NCBI RefSeq assembly: GCF_004168625.1
Contig: NZ_SDWW01000013.1
Span: 1-64,000, forward strand
Direction of reading: 5' to 3'
DNA length: 64,000 nt
DNA from: Pengzhenrongella frigida
GTDB taxonomy: Bacteria > Actinomycetota > Actinomycetes > Actinomycetales > Cellulomonadaceae
The first letter of the stretch is position 1; every line of letters begins with the position of its first letter. Position numbers and translations under genes: made by a program. The notes beneath the pieces are model-generated. The model was not told the origin of the DNA. It ran no database searches and saw only the letters and a program-made list of their open reading frames with translations. Positions 26,055 through 34,199 of the stretch are shown here, in pieces.

Positions 26055-27232
26055 CCCTGCTCGCGGGCGGGCTCACGGTGCACCGTCAGCACGTGGTGCG
26101 TCCAGACCGCTCCGTGCTCGGCTACGCGGTGAACATCGTCGTCGGGCGCACCGCCGGCGCGGGCGGCGAGGACCGCCTCGATGCGCTCGTGGACGAGAGG
26201 TACGCGACGCTCGACCTCGCCGCGCTGGCCGGTGGTCACCTCATCTTCGTGTGCGCGACCCCCTCGATGCTCCGCGGCGAGTGGCCCCGCGCGGACCTGC
26301 CGGCCGGCGTGGTGATGGAGGTGCCCGCCCGGTTCGCCGAGCTCCCGGAAGCAGCGGAACACCTCGGACGCCTCCGGGCCGCCGGACTTGGCCTGGCGCT
26401 GGCGGACTACGCACCGGGCCCCGGCCCGGACGCCCTGCTCTCCCTGGTCGACTTCGTCAAGGTCGATCTCGGGCGGGGCGACGTGTCGTCAGCGGACGCG
26501 GTCGCTGCGGCACGGACCGCCGGGGTCCCGGTGATCGCCGAGCGGGTCGACACCGAGGCGGCGGTGAAGTTCTGCGTGCAGCACCGGATCGATCTTCTGC
26601 AGGGGCCGCTCTTCCGGCGCGACGCCACCCCGACCGCCCATGCGTTCACCGCCGGCGAGCTGCAGTGTCTCGAGCTCGCCGGCCTGTTGCGCGCCGACGA
26701 GGTCGATCACGCCCGGGTGATCCGGGTCATCGCCTCAGACCCCGAGCTCTCGATGCGGGCGCTCCGGCTCGTGAACTCCGGTGCGGTCGGCCCACGACGC
26801 CGGATCGACTCCATCCGCCGCGCTGTCGTGATGCTCGGGCCGCAGCCGCTGACTGCCCTCGCGATCACCTCCCTGCTCGGGGCGCGCGCACACCCGCCCG
26901 GCGTGTGGTTCATGCTCAGCCGCGGCACCGCATGCCGATCGCTCGTCGGTATCGACGCGGCGTACACGGTCGGGCTGCTCTCCGCCGCCGCTGCGCAGCT
27001 GCAGGTCGCACCCGCCGATCTGGTCGCCCACACGGGGGTGTCCGACGACGTCGGCGACGCTCTGGTCTCGTTGTCGGGGCCCTACGGCCCGGTCCTCGCG
27101 GCGGTTCTCGCCCACGAGGAGAACGACGTCGCGGGGGTGGAGGCGACGGGGTTCGCCCCGGGCGACGTCGCGCGCGCGTACCTCGACGCCCTCGCGGACG
27201 CCCACGCCACCGCCGCGGCCCTGGTCGGCTGA
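26051..27232 (+). CDS. EAL-HDOD (YuxH-type) signalling protein, EAL degenerate
   Basis: A 393-residue protein. The N-terminal 200 residues follow the EAL barrel plan but without the metal ligands: the EAL position is lost, and [20 protein letters not shown] replaces the DDFG loop, while [12 protein letters not shown] and [20 protein letters not shown] mark later strands. The C-terminal half (about 205-390) is an HDOD domain with [20 protein letters not shown] and [20 protein letters not shown]. Such proteins bind partners and do not cleave c-di-GMP. GTG overlaps the preceding stop by 4 bp, so it is translated together with the PAS-GGDEF-EAL protein and may work with it. Confidence 0.88.
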   Translation: MTLLAGGLTVHRQHVVRPDRSVLGYAVNIVVGRTAGAGGEDRLDALVDERYATLDLAALAGGHLIFVCATPSMLRGEWPRADLPAGVVMEVPARFAELPEAAEHLGRLRAAGLGLALADYAPGPGPDALLSLVDFVKVDLGRGDVSSADAVAAARTAGVPVIAERVDTEAAVKFCVQHRIDLLQGPLFRRDATPTAHAFTAGELQCLELAGLLRADEVDHARVIRVIASDPELSMRALRLVNSGAVGPRRRIDSIRRAVVMLGPQPLTALAITSLLGARAHPPGVWFMLSRGTACRSLVGIDAAYTVGLLSAAAAQLQVAPADLVAHTGVSDDVGDALVSLSGPYGPVLAAVLAHEENDVAGVEATGFAPGDVARAYLDALADAHATAAALVG

Positions 27233-27270
27233 GCCACCGGCTGCTGTCCCCCGGGATCTCGTGGCGCACG

Positions 27271-27290
27271 ATTAGTCGTGCGAGACTAAT
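27271..27290. promoter_or_regulatory. PadR autoregulatory operator
   Basis: ATTAGTC (27271-27277), 6-nt spacer, GACTAAT (27284-27290): a perfect inverted repeat ending 3 nt before the padR start codon. It is AT-rich against the local background. A repressor bound here would cover the promoter and start of the padR-efflux operon. Confidence 0.82.
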
Positions 27291-27293
27291 GGG

Positions 27294-27857
27294 ATGTCGT
27301 CGATCCGCGTGTTCATCCTCGGCTCGCTCGCTGAGCGCGGTGAGATGCACGGGCACCAGCTGCGCCTGCTCGGCGAGGAGGAGCACATCCACATGTGGAC
27401 CGACTTCACGGTCGGGGGCATCTACGGCGCACTCAAGCGGCTCGCGGCCGACGACCTGATCGAGACGGTCCGCACCGAGCGCGTCGGCAACCGACCCGAG
27501 CGGCAGGTGTACGCCATCACGCCCGCCGGACGCACGACGCTCGCCTCGATGATCCGCACGACCCTCACCGAGTTCAGCCTGCGGCCCGACCCGTTCGACC
27601 TGGCGCTCACCCGGCTGGACGCCGCGGCGGTGGACGCGCTCCCCCAGATCCTCGCCACCCGCCGGCACGCGATCGCGGCCACCATCGCCGCCAAGCAGGC
27701 CAAGTACGAGCGCGCTGCCCCGCACCTCACCGTCGCCGAGCGTCACACGATGGCGCACCACCAGTTCCGGCTGCGCGCCGAGCTCGACTGGACCGATTCC
27801 CTGATCGCCGACCTGCCCGCGATCGTCCAAGACGAAAAGTCCCGAAAGGACTCCTGA
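27294..27857 (+). CDS. PadR-family transcriptional regulator
   Basis: A 187-residue regulator. The PadR winged helix spans about residues 1-85: IRVFILGSLAERGEMHGHQL, DFTVGGIYGALKRLAADDLI and the wing RTERVGNRPERQVYAITPAG. A C-terminal helical dimerisation region (about 95-187) follows with a Vir-type layout. The gene is followed 2 bp later by an MFS drug-efflux gene, so it probably represses its own pump until a ligand binds. A perfect inverted repeat stands 3 nt before the ATG, and no separate ribosome site is seen. Confidence 0.9.
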   Translation: MSSIRVFILGSLAERGEMHGHQLRLLGEEEHIHMWTDFTVGGIYGALKRLAADDLIETVRTERVGNRPERQVYAITPAGRTTLASMIRTTLTEFSLRPDPFDLALTRLDAAAVDALPQILATRRHAIAATIAAKQAKYERAAPHLTVAERHTMAHHQFRLRAELDWTDSLIADLPAIVQDEKSRKDS

Positions 27858-27859
27858 CC

Positions 27860-29461
27860 TTGCCTCAGACCACCACCGTGGCCAGCACGACCACCCCCAG
27901 GCGCGCCTGGCGCGCGCTCGGGGTGCTGCTCATCGGGATGTTCATGTCGCTCCTCGACGCGACGATCGTGAACGTCGCCCTGCCGACGATCCGCACGAGC
28001 CTGGACGCCTCCGAGGCGACCCTGTCGTGGATCATCTCCGGCTACGCCCTGGCCTTCGGCCTCGCGCTCATCCCGGCGGGCCGGGTCGGCGACCGCTACG
28101 GGCACAAGTGGGTCTTCTTCAGCGGGCTCGCCCTGTTCACGGCAGCGAGCGTCGCCTGCGGCCTGGCGACCGATGGCACCCAGCTCATCGTCGCGCGCGT
28201 CGTCCAGGGGCTCGCCGCCGGCATCTACCTGCCGGCGGTGACCGCCTACATCCAGCTGCTGTTCACCGGCCGCACGCGCGGCAGGGCCTTCGCGATCATG
28301 GGTGCCGTCGTCGGCGTCTCCTCGGCCCTCGGGCCGCTCATCGGCGGGCTGCTCATCGAAGCGTTCGGCGACACGAACGGCTGGCGGCTGGTGTTCGTGG
28401 TCAACCTGCCGATCGGGATCGTCGCCCTGGTCGCCGCGGCGATCCTGCTGCCAACGGGTTCAGAGCGCCAGCTCCCCACGGGTACAGAGCGCCAGCTCCC
28501 CACGGGTACAGAGCGCCAGCTCCCCACGGGTACAGAGCGCCAGCTCCCCACGGAAACAGAGAACCGCCGCGCCGCGGGCGGCGTCGACGGCCTCGGCCTC
28601 GCACTGCTGTCGGGCGGGCTCATCGCGATCCTCGTGCCGCTGATCGAGGGGCAGGACCAGGGCTGGCCGGCCTGGACGTACGTGTCGCTGGTCGGCGGCG
28701 TCGCGCTGATCGCGCTGTTCGGCGCGTGGGAGGTCGCCGTGGCCAAGCGCGGGCGGAGCCCCCTGGTGCCGCCCCACCTGTTCTCGCACCCCGCCTTCAC
28801 CGGCGGCGTGATCCTCGCCCTCGTCTACTTCGCCGCGTTCGTCAGCATCTTCTTCACGATCTCGATCCTGTGGCAGGCCGGCCTCGGCCACACCGCGCTC
28901 GAGTCCGGGATCGTCTCGATCCCGTTCGCGATCGGCAGCATCATCGGCGCGTCCCAGAGCGGCCGGCTCGCCGCGGCGATCGGGCGGCGCGTGCTCGTCA
29001 TCGGGACCGCCATGGTCGCGGTCGGGCTGAGCGCGCTCTGGCTCGTGCTGCTGCTCGTCACGCCCGGCGACGTGACGCACTGGGACCTGCTGGCGCCCCT
29101 GCTCGTGGCCGGGACCGGCAGCGGGCTGTTCATCGCCCCGAACGCGCAGTTCATCATCGCGACCGTCGACCGGCAGGAGGCCGGCGCAGCGAGCGGGGTC
29201 ATCGGCGTGATGCAGCGGCTGGGCAGCGCGATCGGGATCGCGATCATCGGCAGCGTGTTCTTCGGCACCCTCGTGCTCCCGACCCAGGGGCCGCCGACCG
29301 CCGACGACCTCGCGATCGCCTTCACCCACAGCGCGACCGCGGCGCTCGCCGTGAGTGCTGCCCTCGCGGTGGTCGCGTTCCTGCTCGTGTTCGCGCTCCC
29401 GAAACGGGTCGGGTCCGGTGCGCCGGCGGGCGCTGACAGGTCCGGCGTCAGCGCCCGCTGA
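27860..29461 (+). CDS. MFS drug efflux transporter, DHA2 (EmrB/QacA, 14-TM) family
   Basis: A 533-residue proton-driven exporter. Motif A-like GRVGDRYGHKWVF follows TM2, LLDATIVNVALPTIR marks TM1, motif C is seen in AVVGVSSALGPLIGGLL (TM5), and about 14 TM helices are present. The TM6-TM7 cytoplasmic loop is enlarged by four to five copies of an 8-residue repeat (TGTERQLP). The start is a TTG at 27860 with AAGGA about 10 nt upstream; GTG or ATG alternatives are not available. It is 2 bp from padR and almost surely in its operon. The gene ends with a 14-bp overlap of the convergent GNAT gene. Confidence 0.92.
   Translation: MPQTTTVASTTTPRRAWRALGVLLIGMFMSLLDATIVNVALPTIRTSLDASEATLSWIISGYALAFGLALIPAGRVGDRYGHKWVFFSGLALFTAASVACGLATDGTQLIVARVVQGLAAGIYLPAVTAYIQLLFTGRTRGRAFAIMGAVVGVSSALGPLIGGLLIEAFGDTNGWRLVFVVNLPIGIVALVAAAILLPTGSERQLPTGTERQLPTGTERQLPTGTERQLPTETENRRAAGGVDGLGLALLSGGLIAILVPLIEGQDQGWPAWTYVSLVGGVALIALFGAWEVAVAKRGRSPLVPPHLFSHPAFTGGVILALVYFAAFVSIFFTISILWQAGLGHTALESGIVSIPFAIGSIIGASQSGRLAAAIGRRVLVIGTAMVAVGLSALWLVLLLVTPGDVTHWDLLAPLLVAGTGSGLFIAPNAQFIIATVDRQEAGAASGVIGVMQRLGSAIGIAIIGSVFFGTLVLPTQGPPTADDLAIAFTHSATAALAVSAALAVVAFLLVFALPKRVGSGAPAGADRSGVSAR
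28454..28549 (+). repeat. 24-bp in-frame tandem repeat in the efflux gene (4 units plus a degenerate fifth)
   Basis: Units begin at 28454, 28478, 28502 and 28526, with a degenerate copy after 28550. Units 2-4 are identical and unit 1 differs by one base. They encode TG(S/T)ERQLP. The array falls in the loop between TM6 and TM7 and keeps the frame, so copy-number change would alter loop length only. Confidence 0.95.
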
Positions 29462-29996
29462 GCTGTGCCGCGCGGAACGTCGCCGCACTGACCTCGAAGA
29501 TCGTCTCGAGGCCGTCCTCGTCGTCCCACTGCTCGCCGACCTCGGCGAAGCCGTACTGCAGCACCAGGGCGCGGGAAGCGTCGTTGCCGGGACTGATCGT
29601 CGCCCGCACCGTGCGCACCGCGGGCTCGCGGGCACCCCGGTCCAGGAGGGCCTCGAGGGCCGCCCGTGCGTACCCCCGGCGACGGCAGCCGGGGTCGACG
29701 GAGTAGCCGACCTCGACCATGCCCGTGGCATCCGGCGGGCCGTGATAGCCGGCCCGCCCGACGGCGATCTGCGCTGTGACGTCCCAGATCACGCGCGTCA
29801 CCCAGTCCGCGCTGGTCGGATCGTCCTCGATCTGTCGGCTGCGCATCCGCCACACACCTGCGTCCGCGCCCTCGACGAAGAAGCGGGTCAGCGCGATCGG
29901 CGCGGCAGCGTTCGCCGCGGCCAGGTCGCGGGCCGCGAGCGCGTGGATGGCCGCCGCCGGGAGCTGCACGAGCCGGATGTCGGGAGCAGTGGTCAC
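29448..29996 (-). CDS. GNAT-family N-acetyltransferase (RimJ/RimL-like)
   Basis: A 182-residue GNAT of the RimJ/RimL type. It shows IRLVQLPAAAIHALAARDLA at the start, VEVGYSVDPGCRRRGYARAA for the acetyl-CoA loop (RRRGYA) and ATISPGNDASRALVLQYGFA, typical of the family. The start is taken as GTG at 29996, 6 nt after a -10-like GATACT (30003-30008 on the minus strand), consistent with a leaderless mRNA. An upstream start at 30071 would add 25 basic residues of no family likeness. The substrate (a protein N-terminus or a small amine) is unknown. Confidence 0.83.
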   Translation of the reverse strand: MTTAPDIRLVQLPAAAIHALAARDLAAANAAAPIALTRFFVEGADAGVWRMRSRQIEDDPTSADWVTRVIWDVTAQIAVGRAGYHGPPDATGMVEVGYSVDPGCRRRGYARAALEALLDRGAREPAVRTVRATISPGNDASRALVLQYGFAEVGEQWDDEDGLETIFEVSAATFRAAQLSGR

Positions 29997-30253
29997 CCCC
30001 CGAGTATCCCGTCCGCCGGGCGCGCCCAGCGAACGCTTTTTCCGACGGCAACCCTCCCGCGCCGACACCAAAGAAAGTAGGAATCATTCGCAATTCCGCG
30101 GTGCGGATTTGACAGCAGGCAATTTCTCAGGGTTAACTGGATGCAGTTCGTCGAGGTTCGTGTCGCTCTTTTCGGCAACGCTCCGAACAACAATCCGCAC
30201 ATCCCCTGGGTTCTGGCGCCATGCGTCCGGGCCCGCACAACTAAGGAGAACTC

Positions 30254-30409
30254 ATGATCGTTCTTGGAATCGTCCTCGTCATCGTCGGCTACCTGTTGCC
30301 GCTTCCCGTGCTGACCACCGTCGGGGTCATCTTGGTCGTCGTCGGAGCGGTCCTGGCCATCCTCGGCGGCACGGGCCGCGCCGTCGGTGGACGTCGCCAC
30401 TTCTGGTGA
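30254..30409 (+). CDS. Small two-helix membrane protein (DUF6131-like)
   Basis: A 51-residue protein, MIVLGIVLVIVGYLLPLPVL followed by a second hydrophobic stretch TTVGVILVVVGAVLAILGGT and a short basic tail ending RRHFW. AAGGAG 7 nt before the ATG is a strong ribosome site. The two-helix hairpin with Gly-rich turns fits the DUF6131 family of actinobacterial small membrane proteins. A TTGACA at 30109-30114 with a weak TTAACT 18 nt further on may be its promoter. Function is unknown. Confidence 0.75.
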   Translation: MIVLGIVLVIVGYLLPLPVLTTVGVILVVVGAVLAILGGTGRAVGGRRHFW

Positions 30410-30532
30410 ACGCCCCGGCGCGGGCAGCTCTATCCGCCCGCGCCCACAGGCCGGCAACGGTGGACCGAATCACCGGTGCAGGTCTTTGCTCGACGAACAC
30501 ACACATTTTCAGGTACCGACGAGAGGAATGAC

Positions 30533-30856
30533 ATGGGTATCGGCTTCAGCATCTTTCTGCTGGCCGTCGGAGGTATTCTCGCCTTCGCGGTCGAGACGAC
30601 CGTGGCGGGGATTGACGTTCAGATCATCGGCTGGATCTTGATGGCCGCAGGAGTCCTCGGGCTCGTGCTGACGATGGTGCTGCTCACGCCCCGACGCCAG
30701 CGCGCGGCGACCCAGCCCGCGGCGACGAACCTGCCCGCAGGGACGACCCGACGCACCGTGACCGAGACGCCCCGCGTGGTCACGGTCGAGCCGGGGACCA
30801 CCGCGCCGCCCACGATCCCGGTGACCGAACGCGTTGTTCGGGACGAGACGATCTGA
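30533..30856 (+). CDS. Small membrane protein (DUF6458-like)
   Basis: A 107-residue protein with two TM helices, FSIFLLAVGGILAFAVETTV and IIGWILMAAGVLGLVLTMVL, and a Thr/Pro/Arg-rich tail (residues 55-107). It looks like the DUF6458 family, common in actinobacteria and often next to general-stress genes. GAGAGG precedes the ATG by about 7 nt. It follows the other small membrane gene by 123 bp and is closed by a strong terminator. Function is unknown. Confidence 0.82.
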   Translation: MGIGFSIFLLAVGGILAFAVETTVAGIDVQIIGWILMAAGVLGLVLTMVLLTPRRQRAATQPAATNLPAGTTRRTVTETPRVVTVEPGTTAPPTIPVTERVVRDETI

Positions 30857-30870
30857 CCAAGCGGCAGCGC

Positions 30871-30911
30871 GACTGCACCGCCGGGCCCGGGCCGGGCACG
30901 GCGGTGCAGTC
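30871..30911 (+). terminator. Strong hairpin terminator after the DUF6458-like gene
   Basis: GACTGCACCGCCG (30871-30883) pairs perfectly with CGGCGGTGCAGTC (30899-30911) around a 15-nt GC-rich loop. It sits 14 nt after the stop and 25 bp before the stop of the convergent ABC permease gene, so it may serve both. Confidence 0.85.
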
Positions 30912-30935
30912 ACGCCGGGATCCCCGCGGTGCAGC

Positions 30936-31829
30936 TCAGGACGAGACGTCCGCCGTGACGAACCTGCTCCACGCGAGCGACCCGAAGATCGCGACCCAGG
31001 CGGCCTGCACGGCCATCCCCGAGCTAAGCACGCCCCAGTCCACCTCGACCCGCAGGAACTCGGCGAAGTCGAGCCAGTGGTGCGTGAGCAGCGCAGGGTG
31101 GATCGCGGCGAGCTGAGGGAGCGTGTCGAGCACCGCGGAGACGATCGCGACGATCACGGTCGCGGCCATGGCGCCGACCGGCACCTCGGTCAGGGTCGAG
31201 AAGAACAGCCCCACCGCGACCAGCCCGGTGAGGGACAGCGTGACGTACGCGGCGACGCCCGCGACCCGCAGCACGCCGTCGGCCAGCGGGATGGTGGTGC
31301 CCGACAGCAGGGTGACGTCGGTGAGCCCGAAGAACGCCGCGCCGACCGCCAGGGCGACGAGGCCGATCGCGAGCACGGCCGCCGCGACGAAGGTCATCGT
31401 CGCCACCGCCTTGACGGCGAGCAGGCGCGTGCGAGAGACCGGCACCGCCAGCAGGTAGCGCAGCGTGCCCGACGACGCCTCCCCCGCGATCGCCTCACCC
31501 GTCGCGATGCCGATGGTGAGCGGCAGCAGGAACGGCAGGCACATGATCAGCGCCGCGACCACGAGGAACAGGCCGTTCCCGGTCACCCGACCGACGAACC
31601 CTGGCCCCTGCCCGGCGAGCGCAGAGTCCCGCGTGACGAACAGGACGAGGCCGAGCAGGAGCGGGACGGCCGCGAGCCCGGCCAGGAGCGCCTGGTTGCG
31701 CCGCCGGCCGAACACGAGCCGCAGCTCGCTGCGCACCAGCCGTCCCCAGGCACCGCGGACCGGGGTCGACGACGGCCTCAGCTCGGCGGCGTCGGCCGAG
31801 CCGTCCGCCAGGACGTCAGCGTGCGACAT
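30936..31829 (-). CDS. ABC transporter permease (ABC-2 type)
   Basis: A 297-residue permease with a cytoplasmic N-terminus and six TM helices, among them NQALLAGLAAVPLLLGLVLF, LFLVVAALIMCLPFLLPLTI and VAAYVTLSLTGLVAVGLFFS. The motif GEAIAGEASSGTLRYLLAVP between TM2 and TM3 is the coupling region common to ABC-2 permeases. The ATG overlaps the end of the ATPase gene by 14 bp. The last of three minus-strand genes (LolA-like protein, ATPase, permease) that are all translationally coupled. Confidence 0.9.
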   Translation of the reverse strand: MSHADVLADGSADAAELRPSSTPVRGAWGRLVRSELRLVFGRRRNQALLAGLAAVPLLLGLVLFVTRDSALAGQGPGFVGRVTGNGLFLVVAALIMCLPFLLPLTIGIATGEAIAGEASSGTLRYLLAVPVSRTRLLAVKAVATMTFVAAAVLAIGLVALAVGAAFFGLTDVTLLSGTTIPLADGVLRVAGVAAYVTLSLTGLVAVGLFFSTLTEVPVGAMAATVIVAIVSAVLDTLPQLAAIHPALLTHHWLDFAEFLRVEVDWGVLSSGMAVQAAWVAIFGSLAWSRFVTADVSS

Positions 31830-32877
31830 CGAAACCCTCCCCGGTCAGCTCGACGAAGAGCTCCTCGAGGCTTGGTCGTCGAACCTGCAGCCCGACGAGG
31901 TCGAGACCGGCGTTGACGATGGCCGCCGACACCTCCTCGGGTGCGGTGGCACCCAGCAGCGCGTGCAGCGTGACGCCGTCGGCCAGCACCTCGGCCAGGC
32001 CGAGCCCGGTCAGCACCTCGGCCGCGGCCCCGACCTGCTCGCCGGCGGTCGTGACGGTGACCCGTGCGACGCCACGTTCGGTCAGCACCTGGCGCTCCCC
32101 CTGCACGAGCAGCTTGCCGCGGCCCATGATCCCGAGGTGCGTGCAGACCTGCTCGATCTCGGTGAGCAGGTGCGAGGACACCAGCACCGTCGTGCCGGCG
32201 TCCGCGAGCTCGCGGATCAGCAGCCGGACCTCGCGGGTGCCCTGCGGGTCGAGGCCGTTGGTCGGCTCGTCGAGCACGAGCAGCTCGCGCGGTCGCAGCA
32301 GGGCCGCGGCCAGGCCGAGACGCTGCTTCATCCCGAGCGAGTACTGCCGGTACGGCTTGGATGCGGCCGCGGTCAGCCCGACGCGCTCGAGCGCCTCGTC
32401 GCTGCGGCGGCGCGCGGTGCGCGGATCCGCCGTCGCGTCGCTCGCGTCGAGCCGGGCCAGATTGGCCCGCCCGCCCAGATAGGGGTGGAACGCGGGGCCC
32501 TCGACGAGGGCGCCGACGCGCGGCAGGACGTGCCCGGCGCCGTCGGGCATGGGCTCGCCGAGCAGCCACGCGACGCCGCTGGTCGGGCGGACGAGCCCGA
32601 GGAGCATGCGGATGGTCGTCGTCTTGCCCGAGCCGTTGGGCCCGAGGAAGCCGTAGACCGAGCCGCGCGGCACCCGCAGCCCGATCCCGTCGACCGCGAG
32701 CTGGCCGGACCGGAACCGCTTGGTCAGCCCCTCGGTCCGGACCGCGAGCGCCGTCACGTCCGAGGCGTCCAGCTCGACGTCCGCGCCGGCCGGCTCGGTC
32801 GAGCCGGCCGGCCGCAGCCGGTCACGCGGGACCGACGACGAGCGGGTGCCCGACGCGGTCACCGGTGTGCTCGTCAC
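31816..32877 (-). CDS. ABC transporter ATP-binding protein
   Basis: A 353-residue ATPase. A 45-residue low-complexity N-terminus precedes Walker A (GFLGPNGSGKTTTIRM), the Q loop, the signature YSLGMKQRLGLA, Walker B LLVLDEPTNGLDP and the switch His in SSHLLTEIEQ. It closes with the C-terminal accessory domain of bacitracin/lantibiotic-type exporters (VRRPSLEELFVELTGEG). The GTG start overlaps the stop of the LolA-like gene (GTGA). It drives the permease encoded next. Target unknown; position next to a two-component system suggests envelope or antibiotic stress. Confidence 0.92.
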   Translation of the reverse strand: MTSTPVTASGTRSSSVPRDRLRPAGSTEPAGADVELDASDVTALAVRTEGLTKRFRSGQLAVDGIGLRVPRGSVYGFLGPNGSGKTTTIRMLLGLVRPTSGVAWLLGEPMPDGAGHVLPRVGALVEGPAFHPYLGGRANLARLDASDATADPRTARRRSDEALERVGLTAAASKPYRQYSLGMKQRLGLAAALLRPRELLVLDEPTNGLDPQGTREVRLLIRELADAGTTVLVSSHLLTEIEQVCTHLGIMGRGKLLVQGERQVLTERGVARVTVTTAGEQVGAAAEVLTGLGLAEVLADGVTLHALLGATAPEEVSAAIVNAGLDLVGLQVRRPSLEELFVELTGEGFDVAR

Positions 32878-34118
32878 GCCATCGCGCGGAGGGTCTCGGC
32901 GGGCACGGCCCCGACCAGGACCCGACCGTCGTCGGTCACCAGGACGCTCAGGAGCGTCGAGCTGAGCAGCCGGCCCTCGGGCACGGCGGTCGTGAGCTGG
33001 TCGTACAGGACCGACGTGTCGAGGGTCGGGATCGACGGCGAGCCTGATCCGTCGCTGGGCATGAACTCCTCGATCAGGTCCTGCGCGCTCTCGGAGCCGA
33101 TGGTGAGCTCGGCGCCGGGCACGGTCGCGAGCGCGGCCGGATCGCCCGCGATCAGGCTGGCCACGTCCAGGCCGGACCAGGTGGTGACGGTCTCCCACCC
33201 GGTCCCGGTGATCGAGACACCCTCGGGGAGGGTCCCCGGAGCGGTCTCGGGTTCGGCGCCGGTCATCTCGGGCAGCGGGACGACGACGTCCTTCACCGCG
33301 GCGCCCGCGGGCGCCGAGAACGCGAGGACCGCGTCGTCGGGCGTGGTGAAGGCGACGTCGGTGAAGCCGATCTCGAGCGCCGGGGAGGAGGAGTCGGTGC
33401 TGCTCCAGGTCTGCACCCGCAGCGGGGTCGAGGTCTCCGCGTCGATCGCGACGACGACCTTGCCGATCAGCGTGCTGGCGTCCTTCGGGGTGACGACCAG
33501 CTGGTAGGCGTCGCGCCCGGCGACGGTCGTCTGGTCGCCCATCGCGACCGTGGAGTACTGCTCGACCTGGGCGAGGGCCGCGCGGGCCGCCTCGTCCGGG
33601 GTGGGCAGGCCGCCCGCGACCTCGGGCAGGGTGCCCGCGCGGGCGTCGTCGGCGAGGGCGTCGAAGCGCGCCTGGTCGGCGGCGCTCAGCGTGTAGTGCA
33701 CGACGGCGTCGTCCGAGCTCGAGTACGTCCACGCCTCGGCGCCGTCCTGGACCACCGAGTACTCCGAGGCGGACCCGAGCAGGGCCACCCGCGACCGCTC
33801 GGCGCCGTCGGTCCACACCCGCAGGGTGGAGCTTCCGCCGAGGAGGGCGATCGGGTCCGCGCCCGTCATCTCGGCGAGCGGGATCTCGGGCAGGCCGAGG
33901 CGCGCGGTGTAGACGACCGTGCCGGACAGCGGGACGGGTTCGGCGGCCGCGATGGTGGTCACGAGCTGGCCCGGCGTCACGTCCGGCAGGACGGACTCGT
34001 CGGCGGACGCGAGCAGCGGCGGGGCGAGGAAGGCCCCCGTCACGGCGACAGCGACGACGGCGGGAACGGCCCACCGGGCGCGGGAGGAGGTGGGGCGAGG
34101 GACGCTGGCTTCGGTCAT
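32874..34118 (-). CDS. Secreted or anchored LolA-like (DUF2092-type) protein
   Basis: A 414-residue protein. A membrane helix or uncleaved signal lies at about residues 15-37 (WAVPAVVAVAVTGAFLAPPL), then an extracytoplasmic domain of beta strands in the LolA/RseB fold: GTVVYTARLGLPEIPL, STLRVWTDGAERSRVALLGS, EAWTYSSSDDAVVHYTL, AYQLVVTPKDASTLIGKV and TSTPLRVQTW. Such domains bind lipids or act as sensors. It is coupled to the ABC ATPase gene and lies 81 bp from a divergent two-component system, so it may present substrate to the transporter or signal to the kinase. Start ATG 34118, whose nearest neighbours give no other sensible choice. Confidence 0.78.
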   Translation of the reverse strand: MTEASVPRPTSSRARWAVPAVVAVAVTGAFLAPPLLASADESVLPDVTPGQLVTTIAAAEPVPLSGTVVYTARLGLPEIPLAEMTGADPIALLGGSSTLRVWTDGAERSRVALLGSASEYSVVQDGAEAWTYSSSDDAVVHYTLSAADQARFDALADDARAGTLPEVAGGLPTPDEAARAALAQVEQYSTVAMGDQTTVAGRDAYQLVVTPKDASTLIGKVVVAIDAETSTPLRVQTWSSTDSSSPALEIGFTDVAFTTPDDAVLAFSAPAGAAVKDVVVPLPEMTGAEPETAPGTLPEGVSITGTGWETVTTWSGLDVASLIAGDPAALATVPGAELTIGSESAQDLIEEFMPSDGSGSPSIPTLDTSVLYDQLTTAVPEGRLLSSTLLSVLVTDDGRVLVGAVPAETLRAMA

Positions 34119-34199
34119 AGGAGCACTCTGCGCCACCCTCCCTGAGACCACGCTGAGAGCCATCTCGGCCAGGTGCGGGCGCTCGGGTGACATGCTGCG

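Noticed and set aside
29355-30080. Plus-strand open frame across the minus-strand GNAT gene
   Set aside because: It is antisense to a GNAT domain with a clear acetyl-CoA loop and shows no family likeness.
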